A stretch of DNA of 64,000 nt from Gammaproteobacteria bacterium (GTDB lineage Bacteria > Pseudomonadota > Gammaproteobacteria > Tenderiales > Tenderiaceae). The notes under the pieces are model-generated. The model was not told where the DNA came from. It worked only from the letters and a program-made list of their open reading frames with translations, and did not search any database. Where the stretch lies: assembly GCA_016200485.1 (NCBI GenBank), contig JACQEP010000009.1, positions 1-64,000 on the forward strand, read 5' to 3'. The position numbers and the translations under genes are program-made. This document shows, one piece after another, positions 42,924 through 52,788 of the stretch. Numbering within the stretch: position 1 is the stretch's first letter; each line of letters begins with the position of its first letter.

Positions 42924-43736
42924 TTACTTCTGCGCCATTATTTTGGCCGCGCGGTCCCCGGCTTGATTTAAGGCCGAGACCATGGCGTTGCCGAGGATCT
43001 GGATAGCCCAGCGATGGGCGCTGGATTCGCAAAGCTCGACATAGGTTTTCAGTTCGGCATCGCTCAGTTCGCGGTAGGCATAGAGATAATAAGTCTGTGT
43101 GCCGCGTTCAATCGGCGCTTGCAGCGACTGCCGCACTTCGCGTTCCATCTTCTGCATTTCACCTTCACCCAAACGCATGTCCGTCTCCATCACCGGATCA
43201 AGGGCGACAAACACAGCCTTGAAAAACGCGGCTTCCATATCGATGCGTAATTCAGTAGTGCGATTGGCCTTGTCCAAACGTTTGACCAAGGCCAGGCGTT
43301 TTCCGGCGGCCGGTTTTTTCTGTAACTCTTCGGCAAATTGGCGCAAGTTTTTCTGCTGCTCAGGGTCGTTGAGGGCGCGTTCAAGCTGAGTTACTTTTCG
43401 TGCAAGCGGGCTTTCTTCCAGTTGCAGATAATCGCTGGCTTGCTTGGCATCGTAATGGCTGCGCAGAATGGCAGCAAAGTCCCGTTGAATGAGTTCAGGT
43501 TGAAAGGCCTGATTAAAGGCGCCGCTCAGAGCAGAGTTCATCTGGGGTTCAATCGCGCCGCTGCTTTGTTTAAGCACGCCCTGTGCCAGTTGAGGTACGT
43601 GGTTGATCAACTTCTCCAGGCCGCTGCGATCGACAATCCGATTCAGTTGTGCATTGCTGTCGTCAGCGCGCGCGGCGAAGGAGAAGGTAAGCCCCAAAAG
43701 CAGGACAGAAGATAAACGCAGGGAAACATGTTTCAT
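42924..43736 (-). CDS. Exported DUF2059-like protein
   Basis: A 270-residue helical protein with a signal peptide (MKHVSLRLSSVLLLGLTFSF, cleaved near ARA). The C-terminal part (PIERGTQTYYLYAYRELSDA, E.K.YVE....) matches the pattern of DUF2059 proteins, which are periplasmic and of unknown function. The gene is transcribed alone. Confidence 0.75.
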   Translation of the reverse strand: MKHVSLRLSSVLLLGLTFSFAARADDSNAQLNRIVDRSGLEKLINHVPQLAQGVLKQSSGAIEPQMNSALSGAFNQAFQPELIQRDFAAILRSHYDAKQASDYLQLEESPLARKVTQLERALNDPEQQKNLRQFAEELQKKPAAGKRLALVKRLDKANRTTELRIDMEAAFFKAVFVALDPVMETDMRLGEGEMQKMEREVRQSLQAPIERGTQTYYLYAYRELSDAELKTYVELCESSAHRWAIQILGNAMVSALNQAGDRAAKIMAQK

Positions 43737-43799
43737 TGTTAAAGATCCTTGAATCGCGGCAGGGGGTCGCCCTGCCGCAGGCAGTCGATGGCGATTAAA

Positions 43800-45083
43800 T
43801 CAGGCGCCGTAGATTTGGCGATCATTCCAGAATGAGAAGCTGAATTCCTTGATCTTGCCTGCGCCGAGGGTCACGGTTTCAATGACTTTGTGGCTGGCGC
43901 CGCCGATGATGGTCAGTGTGCCTTGAGTCGGATTGGGGACGAAAATGTAGGGTGCTGTGCCGCCTTGTTCCAGGAAAGCGATCGGGCGGCGGCCGGAATC
44001 GGTGGTTTCGAGTTTGATTTCTTCAATCAGCTTCAATTGCGGCAATGCCGAGCTGTCGTAAACCTGAACCACATCGGTGCGCAGATTGTCGCGCTGTATA
44101 CCCTTGCCAGTGGCGGCGGTGGTGACATAGAGCCGGTCGCCTTTGGGGTTGAAGCGATAAACGCTGGGATAAATATCTTGAATCTCAAGCGAGTTAACAA
44201 TTTCATTTTTGGTGGCGTCGAACACAGTCAGTTTGCCCATCACGTGTTCAGGATTGGCCTTGCGATCAGCGCCTTTGCCGATGAAATAGCGATGGCAGCG
44301 GCTTTGCAGCAGATTGCTGCAGCCGGGCATCGAGATGCTGGCCTCGACTTCGTGAGTCAAGGGATCAATCACCACCACTGTGCCGTAACCGTTGTTCAGG
44401 TTATAGATCTTGCTGGTGAGTGGCGAGAAATCCATGCCGTGCGGATAGGCACCATTCGGGATGTGAGTCTTGGTATTTTCCTCGAAGCGCTGATCAAAGA
44501 GATTAATAGTGGCGATGATCTTGAGGAAACTCACGGCATCGTTCGGATCATTGCCGATGACGGAAATCGTGCCATCGTTGAGATTACTGGCGAAGGCACG
44601 GTGTGGCAAACGGCCGGCCTTGGCGGTCGGGCCGCTAAAGGCCACCACATGATGACCCCGGCCCAGACACAAGGTTTCGACGTGATCGCCATTGCCGTTG
44701 GTCTTGGCCAGGATGCTGATGGTGGAGCCGTTCACGCCGCAGGCGTAGGTATCGTTACCGTTTTCATCGCCATCATTGACGAGCCAGGCGCGCACTGAGC
44801 CGGGATCGCGATAGGCGTAATAGAAGCGCGCGTCGGCGGGGACGCCGTCTTCGCGACTGATTTCTTTGGTCGCCGGATCCATGAGTAGCGCGCGATTGTT
44901 ATCATTGATGCCGATAAACACCGGCCGGCGGTTGAATTCGGCGCCGCTGGCCGCTGTGCTTTCGAGTTTGGTGACGCTGACCTTACCTTGAACCTGTTTG
45001 ACGATGCTGACCGTGCCGTGGTTGTCGTACTCCAGATGGCAGCCGATGATCCAGTCGGGTTTGATCTGTGTGGTTTGTGTCAT
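43800..45083 (-). CDS. Cytoplasmic YVTN/cytochrome d1-like beta-propeller protein B
   Basis: A 427-residue paralog of the propeller at 35751-37007, without signal peptide. Conserved in both are NDGD (103-106), NDT.ACG, LCLGRGHH (GRGHH 141-145), NLNDGTISVIGNDP, YPHG, YNLNNGYGTVVVIDP and GADRKANPEHV. Its strands repeat the pattern of a seven-bladed propeller. The two genes lie 7 kb apart on opposite strands. A metal or cofactor role for the His pair is inference. Function unknown. Confidence 0.78.
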   Translation of the reverse strand: MTQTTQIKPDWIIGCHLEYDNHGTVSIVKQVQGKVSVTKLESTAASGAEFNRRPVFIGINDNNRALLMDPATKEISREDGVPADARFYYAYRDPGSVRAWLVNDGDENGNDTYACGVNGSTISILAKTNGNGDHVETLCLGRGHHVVAFSGPTAKAGRLPHRAFASNLNDGTISVIGNDPNDAVSFLKIIATINLFDQRFEENTKTHIPNGAYPHGMDFSPLTSKIYNLNNGYGTVVVIDPLTHEVEASISMPGCSNLLQSRCHRYFIGKGADRKANPEHVMGKLTVFDATKNEIVNSLEIQDIYPSVYRFNPKGDRLYVTTAATGKGIQRDNLRTDVVQVYDSSALPQLKLIEEIKLETTDSGRRPIAFLEQGGTAPYIFVPNPTQGTLTIIGGASHKVIETVTLGAGKIKEFSFSFWNDRQIYGA

Positions 45084-45140
45084 TGTCCTACCCTCTCAAT
45101 TATTTTATGGCTAAATGATACCAAGGTTTAGTTGTTCCGT

Positions 45141-46298
45141 TCAGTGGCTGTCTGTGGGGTTAAGCGCCAGTTTGTCGCTGACGCATTCCAGTCGCAGTTG
45201 GCCATTCACAAAGGCCAATACTTGATCGCCGCCGTGGTGGCGGCGCCAGCCCTGGAGCAGGGACAGGTCACGTTCGCCGCGCACCAGGTCCTCCAACTCC
45301 TTGCGGCTGGTGAGGCTGGAGGGGCTGAGCTGATAGCGCTGGGCGCAGAGCTTGATGATCGCGTTCAGGGCATCGACCAAGGCGTCTTCTGCAGATTCCA
45401 GGCGCCGTGGCAGGTGGAGCTTGGGCCAGGCCTCCTTGGGCAGCGCTTCGGCGGCGCGGATGCATGCCAGCAGCGCGTTGCCGTGGCGCTGGGCTACCCC
45501 GGCCGGGAGTCCGCGCAGTTTGGATAAGGCTTCCGTATCGCGGGGCCGCAGGCGGCACAGATCGACCAGTGGTTCGTCGGTCAGGACATGACGCCGAGGC
45601 AGGTCGCTGGCGATGGCGGTTTCCTCACGCCAGGCAGCGATTGTGCTCAGGATCGCCAATTGCACGCCCCTGAGCTTTTGTGTGCCCTTGACGCGGAGCC
45701 AGGCCTGTTCCGGATTCGGCCGGTAGCGGCGTTCGTCGCAGAGGGCGGTGAAGTCTTCGTCCAGCCAGTCCAGGCGTCCGGCGTCCTGTAATCGCTGGCG
45801 CATCAGCGGGTAGATCGTGGCCAGGTGGCGGACATCGTCCTCGGCATAGCTGATCTGAGCCGGGTCCAGCGGGCGCCGCAGCCAGTCGGTGCGGCTTTGG
45901 GTCTTGTCCAGGTCCAGTCCTAACAGTTCCTTGACCAGATTGGCGTATCCCAGTTGCTCGCCCAGCCCAAGCAGGGTGGCGGCGATCTGGGTGTCGAAGA
46001 CAGCTCGCGGCAGGTGGCCGAAACGGTGAAAAAAGATTTCCATGTCCTGGCTGCCAGAGTGCAGCACCTTGGTGACGCCAGGGTTTTGCAGCAACTCATC
46101 AAGCGAGGAAAGGTCGTCGATGGCCAGCGGATCAACGCAGGCGATCAATTCGGCGGTGCCGATCTGGATCAGCGCCAGTTGCGGGTAATAAGTACGCTCG
46201 CGTACAAATTCGGTGTCGATGGCGACAAAATCGCTATTGGCGAGCCGGCTGCAGAATTGGGCCAGTGCCTGGGAGTCGGTGATGTAGTGAGCAGTCAT
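45141..46298 (-). CDS. rnd: Ribonuclease D
   Basis: A 385-residue 3'-5' exoribonuclease that trims tRNA and other small RNA 3' ends. The DEDD residues are visible: FVAIDTEF (Asp28, Glu30), HSGSQDMEIF, and SYAEDDVRHL. Two HRDC domains follow (RGVQLAILSTIAAWREE and the C-terminal helices). The start is set at ATG 46298; an upstream ATG at 46328 is possible, and neither has a clear ribosome-binding site. Confidence 0.95.
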   Translation of the reverse strand: MTAHYITDSQALAQFCSRLANSDFVAIDTEFVRERTYYPQLALIQIGTAELIACVDPLAIDDLSSLDELLQNPGVTKVLHSGSQDMEIFFHRFGHLPRAVFDTQIAATLLGLGEQLGYANLVKELLGLDLDKTQSRTDWLRRPLDPAQISYAEDDVRHLATIYPLMRQRLQDAGRLDWLDEDFTALCDERRYRPNPEQAWLRVKGTQKLRGVQLAILSTIAAWREETAIASDLPRRHVLTDEPLVDLCRLRPRDTEALSKLRGLPAGVAQRHGNALLACIRAAEALPKEAWPKLHLPRRLESAEDALVDALNAIIKLCAQRYQLSPSSLTSRKELEDLVRGERDLSLLQGWRRHHGGDQVLAFVNGQLRLECVSDKLALNPTDSH

Positions 46299-46350
46299 GA
46301 GATACGCGCCGGAATCAAAGACCGGCATTGTATCTCAGTTAAGGAAGGGA

Positions 46351-47904
46351 TTAGCTGCGAAATTGGCGCGCCAGCGTGGCTAACTGGTGGGTCAGATGAC
46401 TGAGGGTGTCGCTGATTTCCTGATTCTGCTCGGCCAGGGTGACGGCTTTGTCTGATCCCAGTTGGACACTATCGATATTGTTCTTGATTTCTGAGGCGAC
46501 GGCGCTTTGTTCTTCCGTGGCGCTGGCGATTTGTTGTGTCATATCGGCGATTCGATCAATCGCAGCGGAAATCATGTCGAGGAATTGCGCCAGTTGCTGT
46601 GCCGTGTCGGCGCTACGGCGGGCCTCATCGCTATTGCGTTTCACCGTGCCGGTGGCTTCGCGTGCGGTTTTTTGAATCTGATTGATCATGGCCTCGATTT
46701 CGCCAATCGATTGCTGAGTGCGTTGCGCCAGGGTACGAACCTCGTCGGCGACCACGGCAAAGCCACGGCCTTGTTCTCCCGCACGTGCGGCCTCGATGGC
46801 GGCATTGAGTGCCAGTAGATTGGTTTGCTCGGCAATGGCGCGGATCACGTCCAGCACCGAGCCGATATTCTGGCTGTCCTTGTCGAGTTGATCGATGATG
46901 GTGGCCGATGCAGCGATGTCGTCGCTCAATTGAGTGATGGCCGCGATGTTGTGGCCGATTTGCGATTTGCTCTGTGCAATCTTCTGGCTGGCCTCCGTCG
47001 TTGCGGCGGCAGTGTCATTGGCGCTTTGCGCGACTTGATGGACGGCGGCGCTCATCTCGGTAATGGCAGAGGCCATTGATCCGACTTCAGCTTGTTGTTT
47101 GGCGATACAGTTGCGTGACTGGCTGGCGACGATGGCGGTTTTTTGCGCGGTGTTGGTCATGTCTTCGCTGGAATAATCGATACGCGAGACAACGGCATCA
47201 AGTTGTGAGCTTGCCATTTTTAGAGCAAGTTGCAGCTGCCCGATCTCGTCCTGGCGACCGGTGTAGACGTAACGCATCAGCGGATTATCGAAGAGTTCGC
47301 GACTATCGTCTGCCGTGCGTGTCAAGGAGCGCGTTAATGTATGAATGGTACCGGCGCCAATTACCAGGCCGATCAACAGCGCGGGCAGAATTGCTGCAGG
47401 CCAGAACAGGGTGCCGAGCAGGGCGGGGACGATGGTCAGTGCGAGTCCGAAATAAAGCTGTGTGGTAAAACCAAATGCATGCGGCAACGGGGTTTTGTTA
47501 TCGCGCAATCTGGCATACAGCGCCTCGGCGCGCGCGACGCGTTCGCGAGTAGGTTTGGTGCGCACGGATTGATATTCGACGATGGCGCCATCGTGTTTGA
47601 TCGGTGTAGCAAAGGCATCGACCCAATAGTGATCGCCGTTTTTGCTGCGATTTTTGACCAGCCCCATCCAGGGCTTGCCGTCCTTAATCGTGTCCCAGAG
47701 ATTGGCAAAGGCTGCGGGTGGCATGTCGGGGTGGCGCACCACGTTATGGTTTTTGCCTAACAGTTCTTCTGGCATAAAGCCGCTGATCTCGAGGAAATCC
47801 TGGTTATAGCCAGTGATGGCTCCCTTAGGGTCGGTTGTCGAAATGATGCGAACCGACTCGCTATAATCGATTTCTCTACCGCTCACGGGTAAGTTAAGCT
47901 TCAT
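46351..47904 (-). CDS. Aer-like PAS-containing methyl-accepting chemotaxis protein
   Basis: A 517-residue chemoreceptor. The N-terminal PAS domain (about 18-115, with [14 protein letters not shown] and [13 protein letters not shown]) is cytoplasmic and of the Aer type, which binds FAD and senses redox state. Two hydrophobic segments (about 147-190) form a hairpin without a periplasmic domain. The signalling domain has the conserved tip [19 protein letters not shown]. There are no che genes nearby. A CCGATAA-GG-TTATCGG palindrome lies upstream. Confidence 0.93.
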   Translation of the reverse strand: MKLNLPVSGREIDYSESVRIISTTDPKGAITGYNQDFLEISGFMPEELLGKNHNVVRHPDMPPAAFANLWDTIKDGKPWMGLVKNRSKNGDHYWVDAFATPIKHDGAIVEYQSVRTKPTRERVARAEALYARLRDNKTPLPHAFGFTTQLYFGLALTIVPALLGTLFWPAAILPALLIGLVIGAGTIHTLTRSLTRTADDSRELFDNPLMRYVYTGRQDEIGQLQLALKMASSQLDAVVSRIDYSSEDMTNTAQKTAIVASQSRNCIAKQQAEVGSMASAITEMSAAVHQVAQSANDTAAATTEASQKIAQSKSQIGHNIAAITQLSDDIAASATIIDQLDKDSQNIGSVLDVIRAIAEQTNLLALNAAIEAARAGEQGRGFAVVADEVRTLAQRTQQSIGEIEAMINQIQKTAREATGTVKRNSDEARRSADTAQQLAQFLDMISAAIDRIADMTQQIASATEEQSAVASEIKNNIDSVQLGSDKAVTLAEQNQEISDTLSHLTHQLATLARQFRS

Positions 47905-47946
47905 CGTGTGTTCGCCTTCTGGTTTTAGGAAGAGACTACCACTATG

Positions 47947-47962
47947 CCGATAAGGTTATCGG
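47947..47962. promoter_or_regulatory. 16-bp palindrome upstream of the chemoreceptor
   Basis: CCGATAA (47947-47953) and TTATCGG (47956-47962) form a perfect dyad 43 nt before the receptor start. It could be an operator. Confidence 0.35.
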
Positions 47963-48069
47963 AAGAAGTTGTTATAAGTTTATAATTTCCCTAAAGATTG
48001 ATTTTATTTACCTGATTATCGAGATAAAATCTAATAAAAAGTAATGAGTTAACTCTAGAGGACAGTGCA

Positions 48070-48363
48070 GTGAAAACCTATGTTGGAATCGATCAGGATA
48101 CTTACGGCGGCATGACGCCGACGGGAACCATTGTTCGAGACGCCTGGGTATTTGGCATTCTGCCGGAGAGCGAAACCTGCGCCGGGTGGGATGGCGGGCG
48201 TATCCAGGTCGTGTATGACAAAGTCGCGGCCATTTGGGATCAGTACGGGTATCTGGTGAACCACTTGCCCCCCGAATTGCGCGAGCGCCATGCGCGGATT
48301 CATGATGCGGCCGTCAAGCGCGCCCGCGAACTCGGCTGGAGTCCGCCGATGGAAGAAGATTAA
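48070..48363 (+). CDS. Small conserved protein (97 aa)
   Basis: Starts with GTG at 48070, 8 nt after AGAGGA. The sequence VGIDQDTYGGMTPTGTIVRD, followed by AWVFGILPESETCAGWDGG and PPELRERHARIHD, is well formed and resembles a small conserved protein I recall from other gammaproteobacteria. There is no signal or membrane segment. Function unknown. The AT-rich region upstream (47.9-48.06 kb) probably holds its promoter. Confidence 0.78.
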   Translation: MKTYVGIDQDTYGGMTPTGTIVRDAWVFGILPESETCAGWDGGRIQVVYDKVAAIWDQYGYLVNHLPPELRERHARIHDAAVKRARELGWSPPMEED

Positions 48364-48441
48364 TCGAGTCGACTGAAGTTTTTCGCGCCAGTTGTCGATC
48401 TAACGTATGGATACTGTTGAATCAACAACGATAAATACATT

Positions 48442-49248
48442 ATGACGAACTCTCTGTTTGTGGGGCAGGAACAAGTCCGGGTGCGCGCTCTTTATCTTGG
48501 GCAGCGTCTCGATTTAAAGGCGTTTCGTGATGCGCAACGGCTCGCCGATGGTCCGCTGGTGATTACGGCCGGAATTGCTGGTTGTGCGGTGTTGTTTCGT
48601 TATGGTGTGGCGGTGGTGTGCGGGCTCAACGCCCTGGAAGAAGTTACCTTCGCCAATGACATTAAACAGTTTGTCATCGATCCCATGGAACGAGTGGAGC
48701 ATGATGAGCTGAATATCGTGTTGGCCGCTCCCGGTAATGGCGAGCAGGTCGTGCCCGGTGGTATTCGGTTGCAGGATTTTAGTTTGCAACGAATACAACT
48801 GGTTGCTGATACCCTGGCCAAGAGCGTGGTGCTGGCGTATTACGAAGCCAATGTCGCTGAAACTTTCGATCGCATTGAACCCTTAGCCTCCGATTTACAA
48901 CGTTTTGGCCGTGGCGGGCGCCAGGCGAAAGAGTTGTTGCGGCATATTGGCCATACCTTGTCGATTCAGAGCCGGATGGTGGGGCGTGTCGAGGTGGAAG
49001 AGAAACCTGAACTGTTGTGGGAGCGGCCCGATCTGGAGCGGCTTTTCATGCGATTGCAGGATGAATATGAGCTGCGGGAAAGGCATCTGGCGCTGGAGCG
49101 CAAACTGGAATTGATTTCCAGAACCGCCGAAACCTTGTTAAGTTTATTGCAAAACAAACGCACCTTGCATGTTGAGTGGTATATAGTATTTTTAATTCTA
49201 TTCGAGATTATGCTTTCGCTGTGGGATAAGTTTGGCGGTACGCAGTAA
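48442..49248 (+). CDS. RMND1/DUF155 family protein
   Basis: A 268-residue DUF155 (Rmd1/YagE) protein. Typical are GCAVLFRYGVAVVCGL, ELNIVLAAPG, ALAYY-like AKSVVLAYYE, and a C-terminal transmembrane helix (about 243-262). Eukaryotic relatives act in mitochondrial membrane or translation functions. The bacterial role is unclear. The following beta-CASP gene begins 25 bp after its stop. Confidence 0.88.
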   Translation: MTNSLFVGQEQVRVRALYLGQRLDLKAFRDAQRLADGPLVITAGIAGCAVLFRYGVAVVCGLNALEEVTFANDIKQFVIDPMERVEHDELNIVLAAPGNGEQVVPGGIRLQDFSLQRIQLVADTLAKSVVLAYYEANVAETFDRIEPLASDLQRFGRGGRQAKELLRHIGHTLSIQSRMVGRVEVEEKPELLWERPDLERLFMRLQDEYELRERHLALERKLELISRTAETLLSLLQNKRTLHVEWYIVFLILFEIMLSLWDKFGGTQ

Positions 49249-49273
49249 CCGCAGTGAGGCGAGCGAGGTGGGT

Positions 49274-50683
49274 GTGGCACATCTGCAATTGCAATTCATC
49301 GGTGCAGCACGGGAGGTCACGGGTTCCTGTTTTCTGCTGCGTGTCGGTAATCGTTCGTTGTTGGTGGATTGTGGCTTGATTCAAGGCACACCCGACGACG
49401 AAGCGCGTAACTGGAAGCCCTTTCCGTTTGATCCTCGTCAGATTGATGCGGTCATCCTGACGCACGCACATCTGGATCACTCCGGACGTTTGCCCTTGCT
49501 GGTTAAGGCGGGGTTTCGTGGCCAGATCTATACGCATTTCGCCAGTCGCGATTTGTGCGAGATCCTGCTGCACGATGCCGCCTATCTCAATGAAAAAGAA
49601 AGCGAGTGGGAAAACAAAAAGCGGCAACGCAGACACCAAGTGTTGGTTATGCCGCTCTACACCATCAGTGATGCCAAGGCAGTCATGGCCTCGTTTCAGG
49701 CGTTACCCTATGACCAAATCGATGAAATCATACCAGGGATCAAACTCCGGTTGACCGATGCCGGGCATATCCTGGGTTCGGCCATCGCCGAAGTGTGGGT
49801 GGAGGATGATGGCGTCAAGCGCAAGCTGGTGTTCAGTGGTGATCTGGGGCATCGCGGTGCGCCGATCTTGCGCGATCCCAGTCTGGTCAGTGATGCTGAT
49901 CTGGTGATTATGGAAACTACGTATGGTGATCGGCGGCATCGTTCATGGGATGAGACCTGGTCAGAGTTAGCCGGGATATTGCGTAATGCCAATAGTCGGA
50001 AAGGGAACGTGTTGATCCCTGCCTTCGCCGTTGGTCGTACACAAGAGTTGTTGTATGCCTTTAATCGTAATTTCGAGGCGTGGGAACTGGATCGGTGGAC
50101 GATCTTTCTGGATAGCCCGATGGCGATTGAAGCGACCGAGGTGTATCGCAAGCATCGAAATCTCTTTGATCGCGAAACCAAGGATTTAGAACGGGGTAAC
50201 GCTAAACCGTTAACGCCGCCGAACCTGCATTTGGTGCGGCGTGCCGAAGAATCCATGCATCTGAATCGGGTTGAAAATGGAGCCATCATCATTGCCGGTA
50301 GCGGGATGTGTAACGGTGGCCGCATCAAGCATCACCTCAAGCACAATATTTGGCGTCAGGGTTGTCATCTCTTGATTGTCGGTTATCAGGCCTGGGGCAC
50401 TTTGGGGCGGCGTTTGGTCGATGGGGTGAGTGAAATCAATCTCTGGGGTGAGACGATCTCGGTGGCGGCCAAGGTGCATACGATAGGTGGTTTTTCCGCG
50501 CACGCCGATGCCGATGGATTGATGGACTGGTACCGCAATTTTCAGGGGCGGCCGCCGGTAGCGCTGGTGCATGGCGAACAAGAGGCGATGACTGCATTTG
50601 CTGCCCGGTTAAAGGGCGAGGGGGCGAAGAAGGTGTGGTTGCCGGAGTCGCAGGAGGCGATTGATCTGGTAAAAATGTCCTGA
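49274..50683 (+). CDS. Metallo-beta-lactamase/beta-CASP RNA nuclease
   Basis: A 469-residue protein of the RNA-processing MBL family. Metal motifs are THAHLDHSG, the DAGHILGSA and GDLGHRG motifs, and the beta-CASP domain with SGMCNGGRIKHHL, then HTIGGFSAHAD and LVHGE. The start is set at GTG 49274 with GAGG 5 nt upstream; the frame is open to TTG 49232, which overlaps the previous gene. It probably cleaves RNA. Confidence 0.92.
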   Translation: MAHLQLQFIGAAREVTGSCFLLRVGNRSLLVDCGLIQGTPDDEARNWKPFPFDPRQIDAVILTHAHLDHSGRLPLLVKAGFRGQIYTHFASRDLCEILLHDAAYLNEKESEWENKKRQRRHQVLVMPLYTISDAKAVMASFQALPYDQIDEIIPGIKLRLTDAGHILGSAIAEVWVEDDGVKRKLVFSGDLGHRGAPILRDPSLVSDADLVIMETTYGDRRHRSWDETWSELAGILRNANSRKGNVLIPAFAVGRTQELLYAFNRNFEAWELDRWTIFLDSPMAIEATEVYRKHRNLFDRETKDLERGNAKPLTPPNLHLVRRAEESMHLNRVENGAIIIAGSGMCNGGRIKHHLKHNIWRQGCHLLIVGYQAWGTLGRRLVDGVSEINLWGETISVAAKVHTIGGFSAHADADGLMDWYRNFQGRPPVALVHGEQEAMTAFAARLKGEGAKKVWLPESQEAIDLVKMS

Positions 50684-50938
50684 TGCCGGATTCAGGCAAG
50701 TCGAGCGGCTGCCGATAACCAGCATGTGAGGGTTGTGTTGAGTTAAGTGATGTGCGGGGATGGCGGTCGCGCCCGTTTGCGATTAAAGTACGCAGCGCAA
50801 TTAAAAAAATTATTAAAGGTTCCCTCGAGGGGCTGAGTTGAAGTGTTTAAATTTTTCTAAAATTTGATTCCAACAAATTGAAAGTTGTGAACTGGCGGAT
50901 GGTCCGTGTCTTCGTTAAGGGAATAAGCGCGAGTCAGT
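50684..50938. other. Intergenic region before the methyltransferase
   Basis: About 255 bp with an AT-rich half (50800-50890) that may hold a promoter. No RNA gene, terminator or repeat was recognised. Confidence 0.4.
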
Positions 50939-52378
50939 ATGGCGGCAGAATTACAAGAGCAAGTTAAGGGGCAATATGAGCGTTTTCCTTATCCGGCTGT
51001 AGGCAGTCTGGCCTTGCCGCGCCGTGGTCAAGGCGAAGGTCTGCGTTATGAAGTGGGCGTGGCCCTGGCGCAGGCCGCAGGCGCGGCGCATGGCTTGATT
51101 CCCGATCATCGCGGCAAGCGGATTCTGGTCGCAGGCGCGGGGACGCTGGAGGCCTTGGTCGTGGCGCAAGCGCACCCAGAGGCTGCCGAGATTGTGGCGC
51201 TGGATGTCAGCGCTGCGTCAATTCGTACTTTGAAACAACGTCTGCGTTGGGCAGGATTGCGTGATCGCATTTTTAGGCGGCGGGTGTTACCTCCGATAGC
51301 CGCGCACCAGTCTGATTTGAATCACTGGACACAGGGAGGCTATGACTACATCATCGCTACCAATGTGCTGCACCATACGTTGAATCCTGCGGCATCACTG
51401 AAGCGGCTGGCAGCGTTGCTTAAACCTGGTGGTGTGATGCGTGTGGTGACCTATCCGGCGCAAAGCCGACACTGGATACGCCAAACCAGCGCCTGGTTGG
51501 CATGGCATGGATTGACACCCGAAAAGAGCGGTCTGGCACGAAAGGCGCGGGCCGCCATCCGAAAACTACCTGTTGGCCATCCGATTCGCAGTTGTTATGA
51601 GGGGCATGGCGAACGCATGTCGGCAACGGGCGTCGTCGATGCTTTTTTGCATGCCCTGGAACAACCATTGCCGCCTGAGCAGTGGCAGGAGGCGGCCGAG
51701 GCAGCAAGCCTGACCTGGGTGGGTGAGACGCAGGCGGATACTTCGCGCGGAGAGTTTTTATCCACCTTGTTGCCGGCGGCAGCGGCGCTTAATCATTGGC
51801 AACGCTTACAAGTATTGGATGATGTATTGGAGTTAGCGACCAATCCGATCTGGTGGTTCGTCAAACGGCCATTGTCGGGCGTACCAGTCGTTGTCGATGA
51901 AGACGTTCAGATCGTTACCCCCGATGGCCGTGCCGACATGTTGTGGCAGGGCATTAGCGTAAAAGAAGTGGCGCGCAATTTGAGCCTGCCCTGGTATTTG
52001 CCGTCACAGCCATATTTTGAATTGGCGCGCGGCGCACGTAATGCGCAACGGATATTGGGCAGTGTAGGTGCTACAGTGCCAGGCTTGATGGATGCTCTGA
52101 AGCGTGAAGTCGGGATACGTTATTCGCGCACTGGGCGCGAACTCCCTGGGCTTACCTTGCCGGAGCATGATGTCGCTGCCATGCTGGAAGTGCCAGAACC
52201 ATGGACACCCGAGCAGTGGCAACAGCTTGAAGAATCAGTGGGTGCCGATTGGCATTTGAGTTACGAAGGTAAGCATGTGCCCGGCGTAGGGCTGGCGATG
52301 CAGGCGCAGTGGTTGCAATTATATCACGGCGCTCAACAGGCCCAGATCGGGCCAATTGCGTTTGTGCGGGGGCGATAG
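50939..52378 (+). CDS. SAM-dependent methyltransferase with an extra C-terminal region
   Basis: A 479-residue protein. The first half is a class I methyltransferase: ILVAGAGTLEALVVAQAHP (motif I), VALDVSAAS and TNVLHHTLNP. The second half (about 260-479) includes predicted helical segments and PDGRADMLWQGISVKEVARN, and has no recognised family. The substrate is unknown. The N-terminal QVKGQYERFPYPAVGS resembles leader segments found in methyltransferases that act on complex substrates. Confidence 0.8.
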   Translation: MAAELQEQVKGQYERFPYPAVGSLALPRRGQGEGLRYEVGVALAQAAGAAHGLIPDHRGKRILVAGAGTLEALVVAQAHPEAAEIVALDVSAASIRTLKQRLRWAGLRDRIFRRRVLPPIAAHQSDLNHWTQGGYDYIIATNVLHHTLNPAASLKRLAALLKPGGVMRVVTYPAQSRHWIRQTSAWLAWHGLTPEKSGLARKARAAIRKLPVGHPIRSCYEGHGERMSATGVVDAFLHALEQPLPPEQWQEAAEAASLTWVGETQADTSRGEFLSTLLPAAAALNHWQRLQVLDDVLELATNPIWWFVKRPLSGVPVVVDEDVQIVTPDGRADMLWQGISVKEVARNLSLPWYLPSQPYFELARGARNAQRILGSVGATVPGLMDALKREVGIRYSRTGRELPGLTLPEHDVAAMLEVPEPWTPEQWQQLEESVGADWHLSYEGKHVPGVGLAMQAQWLQLYHGAQQAQIGPIAFVRGR

Positions 52379-52444
52379 CGGTAGTGGTTCATCCCCCATT
52401 CCCGTGAATACGGGTCTGAGGCACCAGATAAATCGGGATTTGTC

Positions 52445-52630
52445 TTAGCGAAAGTTCATTACCCGCTCATGCTCATCGCCAGGGGGATATGTTTCCTCAA
52501 AGATGAGGCGGTACTGTTCAACCATCGACAGTATCTTTGCCTCGGTTTCAGGTGATGGCTCGTAGACAAAGGTGGCAATCTCGCGGTACAAACGCCCAAG
52601 CCACCATTCTGCTGCAGTTTGATTGTCCAT
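52445..52630 (-). CDS. Small protein (61 aa), unknown function
   Basis: Minus-strand gene with an excellent AGGAGGT ribosome-binding site 3-4 nt before ATG. The sequence MDNQTAAEWWLGRLYREIAT is helical and acidic. No family recognised. It lies in the gap between the methyltransferase and the WbuC-like gene. Confidence 0.62.
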   Translation of the reverse strand: MDNQTAAEWWLGRLYREIATFVYEPSPETEAKILSMVEQYRLIFEETYPPGDEHERVMNFR

Positions 52631-52788
52631 ATGACCTCCTATACTTATGTTAATGACTTGGGGTATTTAACCAGTTGATTGTGACTGAATGATGACAATT
52701 GGCTGTATAGTCATTATTCGGTTTGGGTGTAGATTCCGCCGCAGGGTAAAATGGCTGAGCATGTTTCTGGTTCTGGATGGAATTGGTG

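Noticed and set aside
43890-44798. 302-codon plus-strand frame opposite propeller gene B
   Set aside because: It is antisense to a gene clearly homologous to the propeller at 35.7 kb; no ribosome-binding site or homology is apparent.
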